64,000 bases of DNA from Bedellia somnulentella (GCA_963576735.1 OY755197.1:4104501-4168500); one strand, 5' to 3'; numbered from the stretch's first letter, positions 12,452 through 23,040 are shown. Numbers and translations are program-made. Notes: generated by a model from the letters alone, not told the origin.

Positions 12452-12690
12452 GTGTGCGGTGAGGGAAAACATCGTGAGAAAACCCACATAGCTAAGTTGT
12501 ACTTAGTCATGTGACAGTGTATTCGTACAAAACGGCGATAGGCCTGCCCCCTATCACGTGAGTACACTGTCCATGGAAAACGTGGGTACTCTGACCACCA
12601 GATGACAAAGTCACGTGATGTTCAGAAGTATTGGTACCTCTGCCAACCCCTTCGGGGATAAACGGCGTGATGATATGTATGTATGTATGT
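12452..12690 (+). mobile_element. Beta SINE with an Alpha-type TATG tail
   Basis: 5'-truncated Beta starting near GTGCGGTGAGGGAAAACATC. Its 3' module CCCCTTCGGGGATAAACGGC is followed by GTGATGATATGTATGTATG instead of the usual (TTATG)n. The tail type of Alpha and Delta on a Beta body is direct evidence that the families share tail machinery. Confidence 0.87.
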
Positions 12691-12938
12691 TTGAATTAAA
12701 TGTTACGTTAATTAATATACTTTGTATGCCTTTTATTAACTCTAAGGTGAGTCTTTGTTACTTTAATAAACATATTAATTAATATTTTTTATTAAAATAA
12801 TTAAATTTATCCTAAGTATGTCGCTTGCAAGCGAGTTTATTGTCAACACAATTCAATGCCGCCACAATCAGCTATTTAGTGTACGAGCTGACGTTTCCAG
12901 AATGTGATTGTGACTATTTTGTACCCCATTTTATTAAT

Positions 12939-13104
12939 GCTGTGTAGTGCCGGTTTAGAATGTCACTACCCCTTTCTATTCACGGGTGTCGTAGGAGGCG
13001 ACTAAAGGAATATAGCTTTTTAAGTGGTTTTTGGGGCGACGCGGTTGGAGTCCCATCACCAAAGATGCTTAATTCCTACCATCTTTTCCATCAACTTCCA
13101 AATT
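12939..13104 (+). mobile_element. Alpha repeat, 3'-truncated
   Basis: Keeps the 5' end (GCTGTGTAGTGCCGGTTTAG) through ACTTCCAAATTG and then stops. It faces the inverted copy at 13138-13348 with 33 bp between them. Confidence 0.85.
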
Positions 13105-13137
13105 GATGAAATATAATGAATGATGAAAGAATAAATG

Positions 13138-13348
13138 AAGGGGTAGCCAGAGCCAGGGAAATTAAAATTCCTGAGCCAATATTGGAAGTTGCGTAAAGAA
13201 AAGATGGTGAAATAAAAATTGTTGGTGATGGGTCTCCAATCGCATCGCCCATAAATCCCTTAAAAACCCCAATACCGTTAGTCGCCTCTTACGCACACCA
13301 ACCGGAAGAAAAGGGGTAGTGCTATTCTAAGCCAACACTACACAGCAA
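13138..13348 (-). mobile_element. Alpha repeat, 3'-end missing, inverted to the previous copy
   Basis: Reads on the - strand from GCTGTGTAGTGTTGGC (13348) to GGCTACCCCTTC (13138), where the distal hairpin and tail are lost. Together with 12939-13104 it forms a tail-to-tail inverted pair. Confidence 0.85.
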
Positions 13349-13497
13349 AGCAGCACTTCTAAACCATATCTAACATCTGGTGTAACCATGTGATATAAAT
13401 TCGGTAATTTTAACACGAATAAGGTAAATGTATCATATCTGTATAATTGAATCTTTGCCATACATGACTTCCTTGGCATAAACTCACAGCAATAGCA

Positions 13498-13690
13498 TAT
13501 AAATATATAAGGACACATTATACACAGATCAAGATATCCCCAAAATAAGTCAAAAATGTATATAAATAACTTCCGAGACTAAGAGAAACAATCATTCATG
13601 ATCAACACATAAATGTGGCTCTCAGCGGGAATCGAACCTGCAACCTCCGGACCGAGAAGCTAGTCACCTATCCACTCGGCCACGGACGTC
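13498..13690 (-). mobile_element. Phi tRNA-derived SINE
   Basis: The - strand starts with a good tRNA-like head: GTGGCCGAGTGGATAGGTG (box A) and GGTTGCAGGTTCGATTCCCG (box B), 13615-13690. A body ending GATCTGTGTATAATGTGTCC follows, at 13512-13531. The same body occurs on the + strand at 17378-17581, so it is a dispersed SINE and not a functional tRNA gene. Confidence 0.85.
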
Positions 13691-14536
13691 ATCAATTATT
13701 AATACTAGTATTTGTGACCTCATGTTATTTTGCGCGTCATCGTGTACTGATAGCCCTTTGCTACATGAGGATACTCAAATGAATTGATTTCTATGCATAT
13801 TTTGTAATCTTGTAGTGTTTGACTGGTGGGAATGACAATACAATTCTTTTAACTTACTTAATTTCATCTGTATAAATTATCCATATTACAACTGATGTAT
13901 AATTGTTTTGTTTTCAATAGTTATTTTAATTTGCGTTTTTCTGTATCGTCTGTAAAACAATTGGTAGAACCTTTATAGGTCAAGAACTTCTCTTTTTTTT
14001 ATCTTATTTGAAATATTGTGTACCGTTTGTTTCTCAAATAAATAAATAAATAAATTATATATTTTCTACCCTTTCAAGGCGAGCCCTTTAAAAATTAATT
14101 TCCATACTGATATAATATAATTTCGTACTAAATTTCCATTAATATATTTCCGTGTATCTCAACTACTTAAAGTAAGTGTATATAGCTTTTATAAGTTCAA
14201 AAACAGTATGTGACATAAAATTAAATAAGAAAAAACTATCTCTACGAGCATGCATATGTCGTTTGTACATCGTAAATTCTCAAGTGCTTACATCCAGAAT
14301 AACTTGATCCTTCTCAAGAAACTTACTAAGTTTATGTTCACATAAATTCACATATAGTTGAGACGTGTGAGGGGTCAACTTAAGTGGTTTGCGACGGAGT
14401 CAAGCCTATCTATGTGACCGTCTCAAGTTTTGTGTGAATGTGAATTTACTTCTTGTTTGAAGTAGTGTGTTTATCAAATGTTATATTTTTTATGCCTCTG
14501 AATATTTTCGAGTTTTTCCTTTATATTTAGGGATTA
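13691..14536. other. No gene recognised; possible LINE tail
   Basis: (AAAT)n at 14036-14055 preceded by T-rich non-coding sequence may be a LINE 3' tail. I see no coding frame. Confidence 0.35.
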
Positions 14537-14542
14537 TAGATA

Positions 14543-14788
14543 TATAGAGCCAATGTGGAAGGTAATGTTAGTAGAGGACGACCTCGGAGGACACATTTGG
14601 ATCAAATAGAAAATGTGCTCAAAAAGGCAGGTGTCCGCAGTATGAAGAATAAAAGAGCATGTATGAAAAGATTGATGGATGTAAACGAAGCCAGAGAGGT
14701 TTGCCAGGACCGTGCAAAGTGGCGATCGATAGTCTCTGCCTACCCCAATGGGAACTAACGGCGTGAGAATATGTATGTATGTATGTAT
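14543..14788 (+). pseudogene. Delta RTE-like LINE, ORF 3' end with tail
   Basis: Encodes the last about 70 residues of the LINE polyprotein: RANVEGNVSRGRPRRTHLDQ, then NEAREVCQDRAKWRSIVSAY and PNGN, stop at 14756-14758. ATATGTATGTATGTATG follows within 30 bp. The very short 3' UTR and microsatellite tail fit RTE-clade LINEs (family knowledge). It is 5'-truncated and cannot act on its own. Confidence 0.85.
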
Positions 14789-14819
14789 TTTAGGGATTAC
14801 TAGCCGAGTAAATGTAAAT

Positions 14820-15239
14820 ATATTTGTTATGCTTATATATGGCAGAAGAATATTGGTTGAGCCAGAAAAAGCATGAGAGTATCGTGAATGCATGCATGTG
14901 GTCCCTCAGAAAAGTTTCTAATGTTAGGTTATTTGATCGTGTGGAGATGATATATGACGTGATTCGAAAAAAAATACGGTGTGTAAGATGATATTGTAAA
15001 AAAGATAGAAAAAGGAATGTATAGATGCTTTGATGACAGTAAGTTGGTGAAAGAGATCTATAGAGCCAATGTGGAAAGTAATGTGAGTAGAGGACGACCA
15101 CGAAGGTCACCTGGACCAAATAGAGAGTGTGCTCAAAAAGGCTGGCGCCCGAAGTATGAAGAATAAAAGAGCTGGTATGAAAAGATTTATGAATGTAAAC
15201 AAAGCTAGAGAGGTATACCAGGATCGTACAAAGTGATTA
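14820..15239 (+). pseudogene. Delta RTE-like LINE, longer fragment, interrupted
   Basis: Starts further upstream than other copies: translation with frame slips gives KKHESIVNA..., SLRKV and DDSKLVKEIYRANVESNV, which matches the region after the RT catalytic domain in RTE-type elements. The usual GHVERM stretch is deleted at about 15029. The copy stops abruptly after GTACAAAGTG at 15239, where another LINE is inserted. Confidence 0.75.
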
Positions 15240-15695
15240 TTTTTATTTTATTTATTTTATTTTATTTTTATAATTACGGAAAACTTACAGCTAGTTATAA
15301 TTAATTAGCAACTTAAAAGTATAACTAAAAGCCAATTATCAGTTTTCACTGTTACAAAACTTAATAATAATAAAAAAGCACAAGGTTGTACACTCATAGT
15401 TATGCTAACAATAGTTTATTTTTTATATAATTAATCATAACATATAATAGAATGTACCTTATATAAAAAAACACAAAAATCTAAAGGTATAACTATATAG
15501 AAAACATGATAAGACATACTCTATAGTTAACTGCTACTACCGCTGCGCTAAAGAAGATACAAAATTGCGTATAAAAGTTGATTTAACTATTTCAAAACTA
15601 CTGCCAAATATATCGACCTCGTTTGAGTTGCAAAGACTGTTAATTGTATTACTTGTGCGTATGGAAAAGAAGTTTTCCCGGAAGTTATCAATTGT
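15240..15695 (-). pseudogene. CR1/Jockey-type LINE, degenerate RT C-terminus, nested in Delta
   Basis: On the - strand, 15695-15550 translates as DNFRENFFSIRTSNTINSLC, then NSNEVDIFGSSFEIVKSTF and a stop, which is the characteristic end of non-LTR reverse transcriptases. A 300-bp 3' UTR follows, ending in an A-rich (AAAAT)n tail at 15240-15275. It sits inside the Delta copy. At the right junction, ATCAATTGTCTCTGCCTACC resembles the Delta continuation at 18 of 20 bases. Confidence 0.7.
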
Positions 15696-15699
15696 CTCT

Positions 15700-16310
15700 G
15701 CCTACCTGTCTGTAAGTCATATAAATACTGAAAAAGTATCGGTTTTAAAATATTCAAACAAAGAAGCACAAACACTATAGCTTTCATCATCATCATCAGA
15801 TTCATTTTCCAAAGAGTTGTTGAGTGAGAGAAAAGAGAGATAAGGGTCCGTAGGCTGTTATGGCTCGAATTTTCTTAAGTGGTGACTTCTTACCAAATGA
15901 CGGTGTGTAATTGGACTTTTTGCAAGGTGGGACAACTATTTGGCGAAAGTATAGAAGTCCAAAATATATGGGCAAAATAGGACTAGTCGTTATGAATATC
16001 TGTAAAATAAGACCATATCCAGCCAATAGAGACAACGTACACAAGGTGGGCTTGGATGCTTCGCGATGCCAAATTGTGCGAAGCGGCGAGTTTTGTTTAC
16101 AGTTGTATCCAATACATTTTCTTGGAAAACTTTAAATGGTGATTACTCATCAATGGTAACATCTATCTAAATGTTCTCGTTAAAACCTTGTCTTTGATGT
16201 CTTGAACCATCGTGCAAAATTTGGCTGTGATCGGATCAACCGTTTAGGAGGAGTTCTGTGACAAGCCTAATACAAAAATCGGGGGTAAATGGAGCTTCGC
16301 TCCAATAAAT
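15700..16310. other. Unassigned sequence with old repeat traces
   Basis: No reliable gene. GTGATCGGATCAACCGTTTA with GGAGGAGTTC at about 16218-16255 resembles a diffuse lepidopteran interspersed repeat also traceable at 25395-25450 and 37605-37650. Confidence 0.35.
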
Positions 16311-16560
16311 TTATAGAGTCAGTGTGGAGAGTAATGTTAGTAGAGGACGACCACGAAGGACACATCTAGATCAAATAGAAAGAGGGCTTAAAAAGCAGGC
16401 GTCCGAAGAATGAAATAAAAGAGCATGTCTGAATATATTAATGGATGTAAACGAAGCTAGAGAAGTTTGCAAGGATTGTACAAAGTGGTGATCGATAGTC
16501 TTTGCCTACCCTAACGGATAATAATGGCGTGAGTATCTATGTGTATGTGCCCAGAAGTGA
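16311..16560 (+). pseudogene. Delta RTE-like LINE 3' end, decayed
   Basis: Follows the Delta ORF from AGAGTCAGTGTGGAGAGTAATG to CTTTGCCTACCCTAACGG and a GTGAGTATCTATGTGTATG tail, with small deletions that break the frame (for example near 16390 and 16415). Confidence 0.8.
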
Positions 16561-16580
16561 AGGTTTATTGGCTGTGTAGC

Positions 16581-16940
16581 ACTACACCCGTGGGCTGAAA
16601 GGGGTAGTAACATTCTAAGCCAGCACTACGCAAATATATATGATATTTATAAGACTGTGTAGTGTCGGCTCTGCTGTGTAGTGTCGGCTCTGCTGTGTAG
16701 TGTCGGCTTAGAATAGCGCTACCCCATTTCTACCGGTGGGTGTACGTAAGAGGCGACTAACGGTATTGGGGCTTTTAAGGGAACATTGAGCGATGCGGTT
16801 GGAGACCTATCACCAACAACCTTTATTATGCAATTTTTTCCTTACTCAGCTTTCCAAAAGTGGCTGAGGAATTTCTAATTCCTTAGCTCTGGCTACCCCT
16901 CCTAGGGAATTATAGCCGTGAGTATATGTATGCATGTATG
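16581..16940 (+). mobile_element. Composite Alpha dimer (head-to-head), truncated
   Basis: An inverted Alpha 5' piece (16581-16632) and a 22-bp linker AAATATATATGATATTTATA lead into three tandem 19-bp copies of the Alpha 5' end (16655-16673, 16674-16692, 16693 on). A complete + strand Alpha runs from there to 16940. The first 130 bp are almost identical to 56365-56496, so the dimer moved or was copied as one unit. Confidence 0.88.
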
Positions 16941-17180
16941 AATGGCTTAGAATGTCACCACCCTTTTCTACTCACGGGTGTAATAAAAGGCGACTAAGGG
17001 AATGTGGTTTTATTTAGTGTTTTGTGGGTGATGCGGTTGGAGACCCATCACCAACGATACTTTATTTTGACCATCTTGTCCCCTATAAACCTCCAAATGT
17101 GGCTGAGTTGTTTCTATCTCTAAAGGTCTGGCTACCCTTTTATAGGATTAATAGCCGTTAGTATAAGAAGTAAGTATATA
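16941..17180 (+). mobile_element. Alpha repeat, older CTCACGGGTG subtype
   Basis: Directly follows the previous Alpha tail. It lacks the first 15-20 bp, has the GATGCGGTTGGAGACCCATC core, and ends AATAGCCGTTAGTATAAG. Confidence 0.8.
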
Positions 17181-17377
17181 CATGAAATATTTGTTAAGTT
17201 ATTGAAAGGAGAGAAATTTTGCTTTGCCGAAAAGTCGGTAATATCAAATACTGTCTAACTGTCAAAACTTCGTTAGAACAACTGTGTAGGTAAAAGTAGC
17301 AAGCAAAAGTTTACTTTAAAACTTAATTTCAGTCAAAATATATTAAGCATTTCTAAATATATTGGCTTAACTATGAC

Positions 17378-17860
17378 AGCCGTAGCCGAGTAGATAGTTG
17401 CCCAGCTTCTGGGTCCGTAGGTTGCGGGTTCGGTCTCCGCTGATCCATGTAACGATTGTTTCTTAGTCTTGGGTGTAATTTATATGTGTATTATATATCA
17501 TTAAATATATCGTTGAGTAAGTATTCCATAATGCAAGTTTTACTAAGTTTGGGGCTGAATTGATCTGCGTATAATATGTCCACATACATTTACTCACGGC
17601 TATAAAACCTTGAAAGGGTAGCCAGAGCTAAGGAATCAGAAATTCCTCAGCCACTGTTGGAAGTTGCGTGGGGAAGAGATGGTGGAATAAAGGTTGTTGG
17701 TGATGGGTCTCCAACCGCATCGCCCAAAAATCCCTTAAAAGCCCCAATACCGTTAGTCGCCTCTTGCGTACACCCACCGGAAGAAATGGGGTAGTGTTAT
17801 TCTAAGCCGACACTAAACAGCAATATAATATGTCCGTATATATTTATTTATACTGTTCCT
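17378..17860 (+). mobile_element. Phi tRNA-derived SINE, split by an Alpha insertion
   Basis: Head CCGTAGCCGAGTAGATAG and GGTTGCGGGTTCGGTCTCCG (17384-17445), then the Phi body to GATCTGCGTATAATATGTCC at 17562-17581. After the Alpha insertion it resumes at 17824 with TATAATATGTCCGTATATAT and a TTTATTTA tail. Confidence 0.87.
17582..17823 (-). mobile_element. Alpha repeat nested in Phi, with 12-bp target duplication
   Basis: Full-length - strand Alpha. TATAATATGTCC is duplicated on both sides (17570-17581 and 17824-17835). Because that sequence belongs to the Phi consensus end, the insertion point is exact. Confidence 0.93.
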
Positions 17861-17867
17861 TGCTCAA

Positions 17868-18096
17868 GCTGTATATTGTCGGCTTGGTATGGCGCTAATC
17901 AATTCCTGTGGGTGTAGTAAGAGTTGACTTAGGAATTTGGGGCATTTAAGTAATTGCTGGGCGATGTGGCTTTAGACTCACCTTCAACTACTGTTTATTT
18001 TACTATTTTTTCCCCACTTATCCGCCATAAGTGGCTTAGGAGTTTCTTATTCTGAGGCTTTGGCTACACATTATTGGTTGATTTGCTTGCAAATAT
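17868..18096 (+). mobile_element. Alpha repeat, strongly diverged
   Basis: Aligns along its length (GCTGTATATTGTCGGCTTGG; GGGCGATGTGG; AAGTGGCTTAGGAGTTTC) but has many substitutions. It is one of the oldest copies in the window. Confidence 0.7.
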
Positions 18097-18098
18097 AC

Positions 18099-18348
18099 AT
18101 ACATAGCCATAGGGTAACCAGAAATTTAGACCTAAAAACTTCTTAGCCACATTTGGAAGTTGATCGGGGACAAGATGGTAGAAATAAAGTATCGTTGGTG
18201 ATGGGTCTCCAATCACATCGCTCAAAAACCACGTAAAAAGCCCCACACCCTTAGTCGCCTCTTACGACACCCGTGGGTAGAAAGGAGTAGCGACATTCGA
18301 AGCCACGAAGGCACTACACGAAACTCTAAGCCGGTGCTACACGGCACT
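18099..18348 (-). mobile_element. Alpha repeat with duplicated 5' end
   Basis: Near full length on the - strand. Its 5' side (18285-18348) contains the CGTGTAGTG...CGGCTT motif twice, an imperfect 5'-end duplication like those at 16655 and 37981. It abuts the diverged + strand copy on its left. Confidence 0.82.
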
Positions 18349-18754
18349 ATAAAATTATCGTAGACAAAAATTCGTAGCAGCTTAAAGGCGGGGCGCCGCG
18401 TAGCATATAGGTACCAATGAATTATATGTTTATCTGCATTATTGATCTAAAACTAATTTCAAACTAAATGCATTTCATTATGCGACGTTCATCTTCAATT
18501 CAATTTGAAAAGTTTGATAGCGCGGCATCTTTTTCTATCACATAAGTGTGAGCGAATAAGACTAAGCCGCTTAAAGGTGAGTGCTGTGCACATATTTTTA
18601 ACTGTCCTTCTATGGCTCCGTGGAGAAATACATACATATACTAAGGTACAATTAGGAATAGTGTAGAAATATGTTTTAGATTTTGCATATTTGTAGTCCT
18701 TTTTAGAAATGGGCAATCTGGCTTTTGATGGTATGAACGTTAAGTTGAGTGTAA

Positions 18755-18913
18755 ATCCCAAAAAGAGGCATCAGAATTGGATATTCCTCAGCCAGTTTTG
18801 GAAGGTGATAAGCCTCCAGTGGCATTAACCACCACTGATTTCCACCAACCACTCTTGAAACACTCACGGGGAGAAATAGGTTGAAGCTACTCTAAACCTT
18901 CACTACACCGTCT
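18755..18913 (-). mobile_element. Alpha repeat, decayed and deleted
   Basis: Recognised from ATTCCTCAGCCAGTTTTGGA and CTACTCTAAACCTTCACTAC on the + strand text. About 90 bp of the middle is missing. Confidence 0.6.
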
Positions 18914-19351
18914 TAAATATGATTTCAATATGTATTACTTCTAATAAAGTTTGGATGTTATACTCATAAATTACATATCCTTTAATTCATAAGTTGCCAA
19001 AGAATAATTTATTGCCAAACCTAAGTTATTACAGAAGAGAATAATCTTTCAGAACACGCAAAAAGTCACTTTACTTCATGCGTTATGTTTTATTCGCCTA
19101 AAAACTTTAACATTGCGGGTTATTTGTATTCGCGTTCAAATTTCAACTTTAAGAGCATTAACATAAGGTTGTGAATAAAAATACTCTTAACAAACTTGCA
19201 TGATCGGATTGAACTTTATACAAAAAGATACAATGTTCGTTTTCGCTTGGCAACCGAATCGTTACAGCAATGCGCACAATAAGGAAATGCAAAGATATTT
19301 TTGTGATACAATTTCGAAGATTTAAATTGAATTTTTAAATTTCGAACTCAC

Positions 19352-19376
19352 CATCAGTCGTCGATGTAAAATTCAT
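19352..19376 (-). CDS. Candidate first coding exon (8 codons)
   Basis: On the - strand, CCGCCAAAATG gives a start codon at 19376-19374 followed by MNFTSTTD, and then the sequence reads G|GTGAGT with the donor at 19351-19346. The 700 bp upstream (19380-20070) carries no family from this window, which suits a promoter region. No further exon is identified to the left, and 25 coding bases are little evidence. A chance ATG plus donor is possible. Confidence 0.25.
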
Positions 19377-19961
19377 TTTGGCGGAAACTTCTTTTCCAAA
19401 TTCAAATCTAATGTTTTCTTAAACAAGTCAATTCTATCACAAAAGAGTTTTTATGCTCACACAAAGTTACTGAAGGTACACTGTCTAATTGTTATATCTT
19501 GTATTATTTCAAAAGCCACAAAACAATTGAGTATATTAACAATCCACTTATTGATACATCTCTATATTTGCACACAATAAATTAAGGTTTACCGTATTGC
19601 AGATATTCACAGTCAAGTTCAAAATAAATCACTCAAAGTAATATACACTGTCAAATAGTTTATAAACCCAATAATAGTCACACTATATCACCAACCACGT
19701 TTGCACGTCAAATAATTGGCGCCAAATTGACAGGTAAACGTTAAATTGATTGTTTTCACAAAAGCTCACATATTACGCCACAAACCACTTAACATTCGCG
19801 AATCTAGGAGTATATTGAAGCAGTTATAACCGGTAATAACTGGGTAAAGATAGGATTGTCACCTCAGTGAGCAATCCGAAGGTTTTTGATATTGTAACGA
19901 CAAAACAAATAGGCTGGAATGAGTTCCGCGCGAGCATGCGCAGTGGCGATTGCCGTATGCG

Positions 19962-19993
19962 TATAATATAAGGATGCGATTCCTGTTCAGTTT
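19962..19993 (+). promoter_or_regulatory. Candidate core promoter: TATA plus arthropod initiator
   Basis: TATAATATA at 19962-19970 is followed by TTCAGTT at 19987-19993. TCAGT is the arthropod initiator consensus, and a spacing of 27 bp from the TATA T to the initiator A is canonical. The surrounding 19905-19985 is G+C/CpG-richer than its neighbours (CGCGCGAGCATGCGCAGTGG). With the - strand exon candidate at 19376 it could be one half of a divergent promoter. No + strand gene is recognised downstream. Confidence 0.35.
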
Positions 19994-20216
19994 TGGGGAA
20001 AACTATTCGTGTTTTAATATTATGTTGATGGAATTCATTTGCATTGTAGTTGGTACTAAAAGGTGGAATTGTAGTGATTTATAAATGTGTTCTGGTTTTG
20101 TTTTGTCGTATTCATGTTTGAAGTAAAAGTTTAAGTAATAAGTTATGTTTGTGTTGTGTTTTTATTTCCTTTAATATTATTATTGTGTTGTTTAATTTAC
20201 TTTCATAGTTGTTATT

Positions 20217-20345
20217 AATTCAAATTCAAATTCTTTATTTGCATTCCACATGTTATGTGCTCTTACAAAGATAATTAAGTACCAATGTGGACCCTGTAGG
20301 GCACAGCAATATAAATCTAAATATAAATATAACTTAAAATATTAA
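20217..20345 (-). mobile_element. LINE 3'-end fragment
   Basis: On the + text AATTCAAATTCTTTATTTGC then ATTCCACATGTTATG is the reversed tail and poly(A)-signal region of a lepidopteran LINE 3' UTR (pattern from general knowledge). There is no ORF. Confidence 0.55.
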
Positions 20346-21285
20346 TTAAAATCTTGAACTAAACATATTGAATTAAAATTTAAACATAAAAACAAACATG
20401 AAAAATAATAATACTGAGAACATAATATAAATTAACATAATATAATTCAGATTAACATAATATCTCTACATTTCAGCCATGAAAGTAATTATTCCATTAA
20501 TTCAACAAAGCGCTTCTACTATATTATTTACTTATTATTTATTTATGTATTTATTAATATATTATTATTCTAGTTTAAATGTTTTGGTGCCACATATACG
20601 GCAAATAAACGTATTTTATTCTCTCTTCTTTCAAGTGTTTCATTTTTTTATGCTGTTCTTTAAATCTAAGTAAAGTTATATATGTTTTGTCTTATATGTA
20701 TTAGAATCATAGCCATTTACTCGAAATCGAAAGTTTTTTTCTTTCAAATTGTTTACTTACTACTTATACTTACATACATCTTAAAAGCTCCTGCAACGTT
20801 GGTAAAATTACCTGAAAACAAAAAACAATTATTTTATTTTAAATGCGTAGAATTGGTAAATATTGTAAAACATGATTAGTTCGATCACATATAAATTTAA
20901 GTTCCTTCAAACTTTCTTATATGTATATAAATAAAAAATGAACAAACATAAGTTTGTTTATGTGCTTTTAACAAAGCTAACTTCAAATAACAGTTGTATA
21001 CAGCTTTATCATACCAAAATCTATTAATTTTCTTCCCCAATCCTTCCCATGTGAACCAGGGTTAACATCTGCAAGAGAGCGCGTACCTTACGTCGCATGA
21101 TGCCCTCAAGATGCTAATCAGCTTCACATTATATCACGTATGACTTCTACTTGCAAGTAAGACTTTGGAATATGTCTTTTTTTGTAGAAAACAATATCAA
21201 GAAAAAAAAATATCGCTGAAACAAAATCAAATAAAAAAAACATGAGTTTTCACCAAACAATACATTTCAAGCGCATTTTATGTAT
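20346..21285. other. Very A+T-rich stretch without genes
   Basis: Short frames at 20479-20879 are low-complexity (Leu/Ile/Tyr/Phe-rich) and look like chance. Nothing else is supported. Confidence 0.45.
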
Positions 21286-21537
21286 GCTGTATAGTGTCGG
21301 CTTAGAATAGCACTACCCCATTTCTTCCGGTGGGTGTACGTAAGAGGCGACTAACGGTATTGGGGCTTTTAAGGGTTTTTGGGCGATGCGGTTGGAGACC
21401 CATCACCAACAACCCTTATTTTACCATCATTTCCCCACTCAACTTTCCAAAAGTGGCTGAGGAATTTTTAATTCCTTAGCTCTGGCTACCCCTTTTAGGG
21501 ATTTATAGCCGTGAGTATATGTATGTATGTATGTATG
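21286..21537 (+). mobile_element. Alpha repeat, full-length reference copy
   Basis: Best intact example: 5' GCTGTATAGTGTCGGCTTAG, CCGGTGGGTGTACGTAAG, GGGCGATGCGGTTGGAGACC, AAGTGGCTGAGGAATTT, then the 3' hairpin GGCTACCCC...GGG...TAGCC, GTGAGTATATG and (TATG)n. No ORF and no tRNA-like head are seen. GGTTGGAGACC differs from the Pol III box B consensus at one core base, but no matching box A is evident, so the promoter type is unknown. Confidence 0.92.
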
Positions 21538-22383
21538 TTTTATAATGTCAGAGATGCACGTTACACTGTTGATTTAATTTGTTAATATGTTTTAAATTAA
21601 GAATATTTATTGTTTTTGGGTTATCTTTGCTTATAGATAGATTGGTGCAATTGGATTACCCTGTAAAGAGTTATGTGTGATTAAAAACAAATACATACGT
21701 GCCGAATTGATAAATTCCTTCGATTTAAGTCGGTTAAAATATACAGCGATAGATCAAAAGCGGATGGAGTGATTAATTTAAACAAACTAAATTTATCTTC
21801 CCCCTTAATCTTGGTGGTATATAACTAGTATTATAATTTATTTGTTATGTTCTTTATACCGGTGTGTATGTATGTTATATATGTCCAAGTATCTTTTCCA
21901 CCATAACTTTTATAATCATCGTCAATATCAGACAAATGATGTGACATATAAATATATATAGTGGAACTGCTTTTGGTACAAAGTAATTATTTTAGTAGTA
22001 ATGAAGGTTCGGTCGGACGCTGCCCAACTTTAAATAACGTACCTATCCATTAACAAATTTGTATATCAATTGTTTTTATTTTTCGTGTTCATAAGCCCCA
22101 TTTTTTGTTGTTTTTTTTGTGACCACACTAGTTGTGTTGTTGACAAGACAATAGTAAACTATCAAAATTATGTAGTAAAAAGTTTCACGTAGGAAACATC
22201 TAAAAATCGTACCGAATCAATAACCTCCTAGATTTTGCGTCGTTTTTTCTTATGTTTATGAGTTATTATATATAATTTCATATATAGGTGTCTATAGATT
22301 TTGATTGACCTACTGTAAACAAAACTCTAAGGGTGCGAGTCCACCAGAGAAGTGTAAGAATAATGTAATTTTAAACAACCTTC
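21538..22383. other. No gene recognised
   Basis: A+T-rich sequence without a convincing frame or repeat family. Confidence 0.4.
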
Positions 22384-23040
22384 ATTAATCTATGCTTGAG
22401 GCAAGGTCAGGAAAATTAAGTAATTCTATTGTTTCTCAAAAATACATTATCCTCGCACTGATGGATTTACACTCTAACTCTGTATGGTCTTATCTCCATA
22501 TTGGTAAAGATAAAGATAAAAATATTTATTTCAAAATAAAAAGAATTGTTTTCTATTTTTTTAACGTCACAAACTTACGTATGGGTTAAATCTTACTCTA
22601 CTGACTCTACTTCGGATTCGGAAGGTGTATTGTTGCGAGAAGAACCCGTAAGAAACTCAGCAACACACATCTTCTTAGTCATATTACAATAATGGTGTAT
22701 GTCTGGAAATATCCTGAATAGAGCCCTGGTGACACCAAGCAGTTTCATCTATCATATAATCATTTAAACTGTAATAAGCTTTTAAATGAAGACTGCGTTT
22801 TATAATTACTTTGAATTTCTTTTCTGTTGGATTCAAAATGTCATCAGGTATTTTATTATAAAATTTTACACATAACCCCATAAAAGATGTATTTATTTTT
22901 GACAATCTGTACTTTTGAATTGAAATTTTATTATTATCTCTAAGATGGTCACGTGGTAGTGTTGTATTGTCACCGAAGAAGCGGGACGCCTCATGCATAT
23001 TGTAGGTCGCGACGTCCTCTATTACACTCCGCTCCTATTA
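22384..23040 (-). pseudogene. Jockey-superfamily LINE, 5'-truncated RT C-terminus
   Basis: The - strand frame from about 23034 to the stop at 22684 reads RSVIEDVATYNMHEASRFFG, then LSKINTSFMGLCVKFYNKIP and KAYYSLNDYMIDE, the typical end of Jockey/CR1-like reverse transcriptases (N-x-LP-like NKIP motif, YYS near the end). The 3' UTR (22683 to about 22505) contains TTCTTCTCGCAACAATACAC then CTTCCGAA, close to the 3' UTR of the LINE at 33640-33690. A stop lies just upstream at the truncation point. Confidence 0.8.

Noticed and set aside
13615..13690. tRNA gene call
   Set aside because: Good A and B boxes, but the sequence is the head of the Phi SINE, repeated with the same 3' body at 17378.
20479..20879. 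Two short + strand frames
   Set aside because: Low-complexity A+T-rich translation without start context or motif.
21286..21537. Alpha as a Helitron or as a half of a long-inverted-repeat DNA transposon
   Set aside because: Alpha copies are 5'-truncated with target duplications next to a microsatellite tail, which is the signature of reverse transcription. Most copies are single and not paired.
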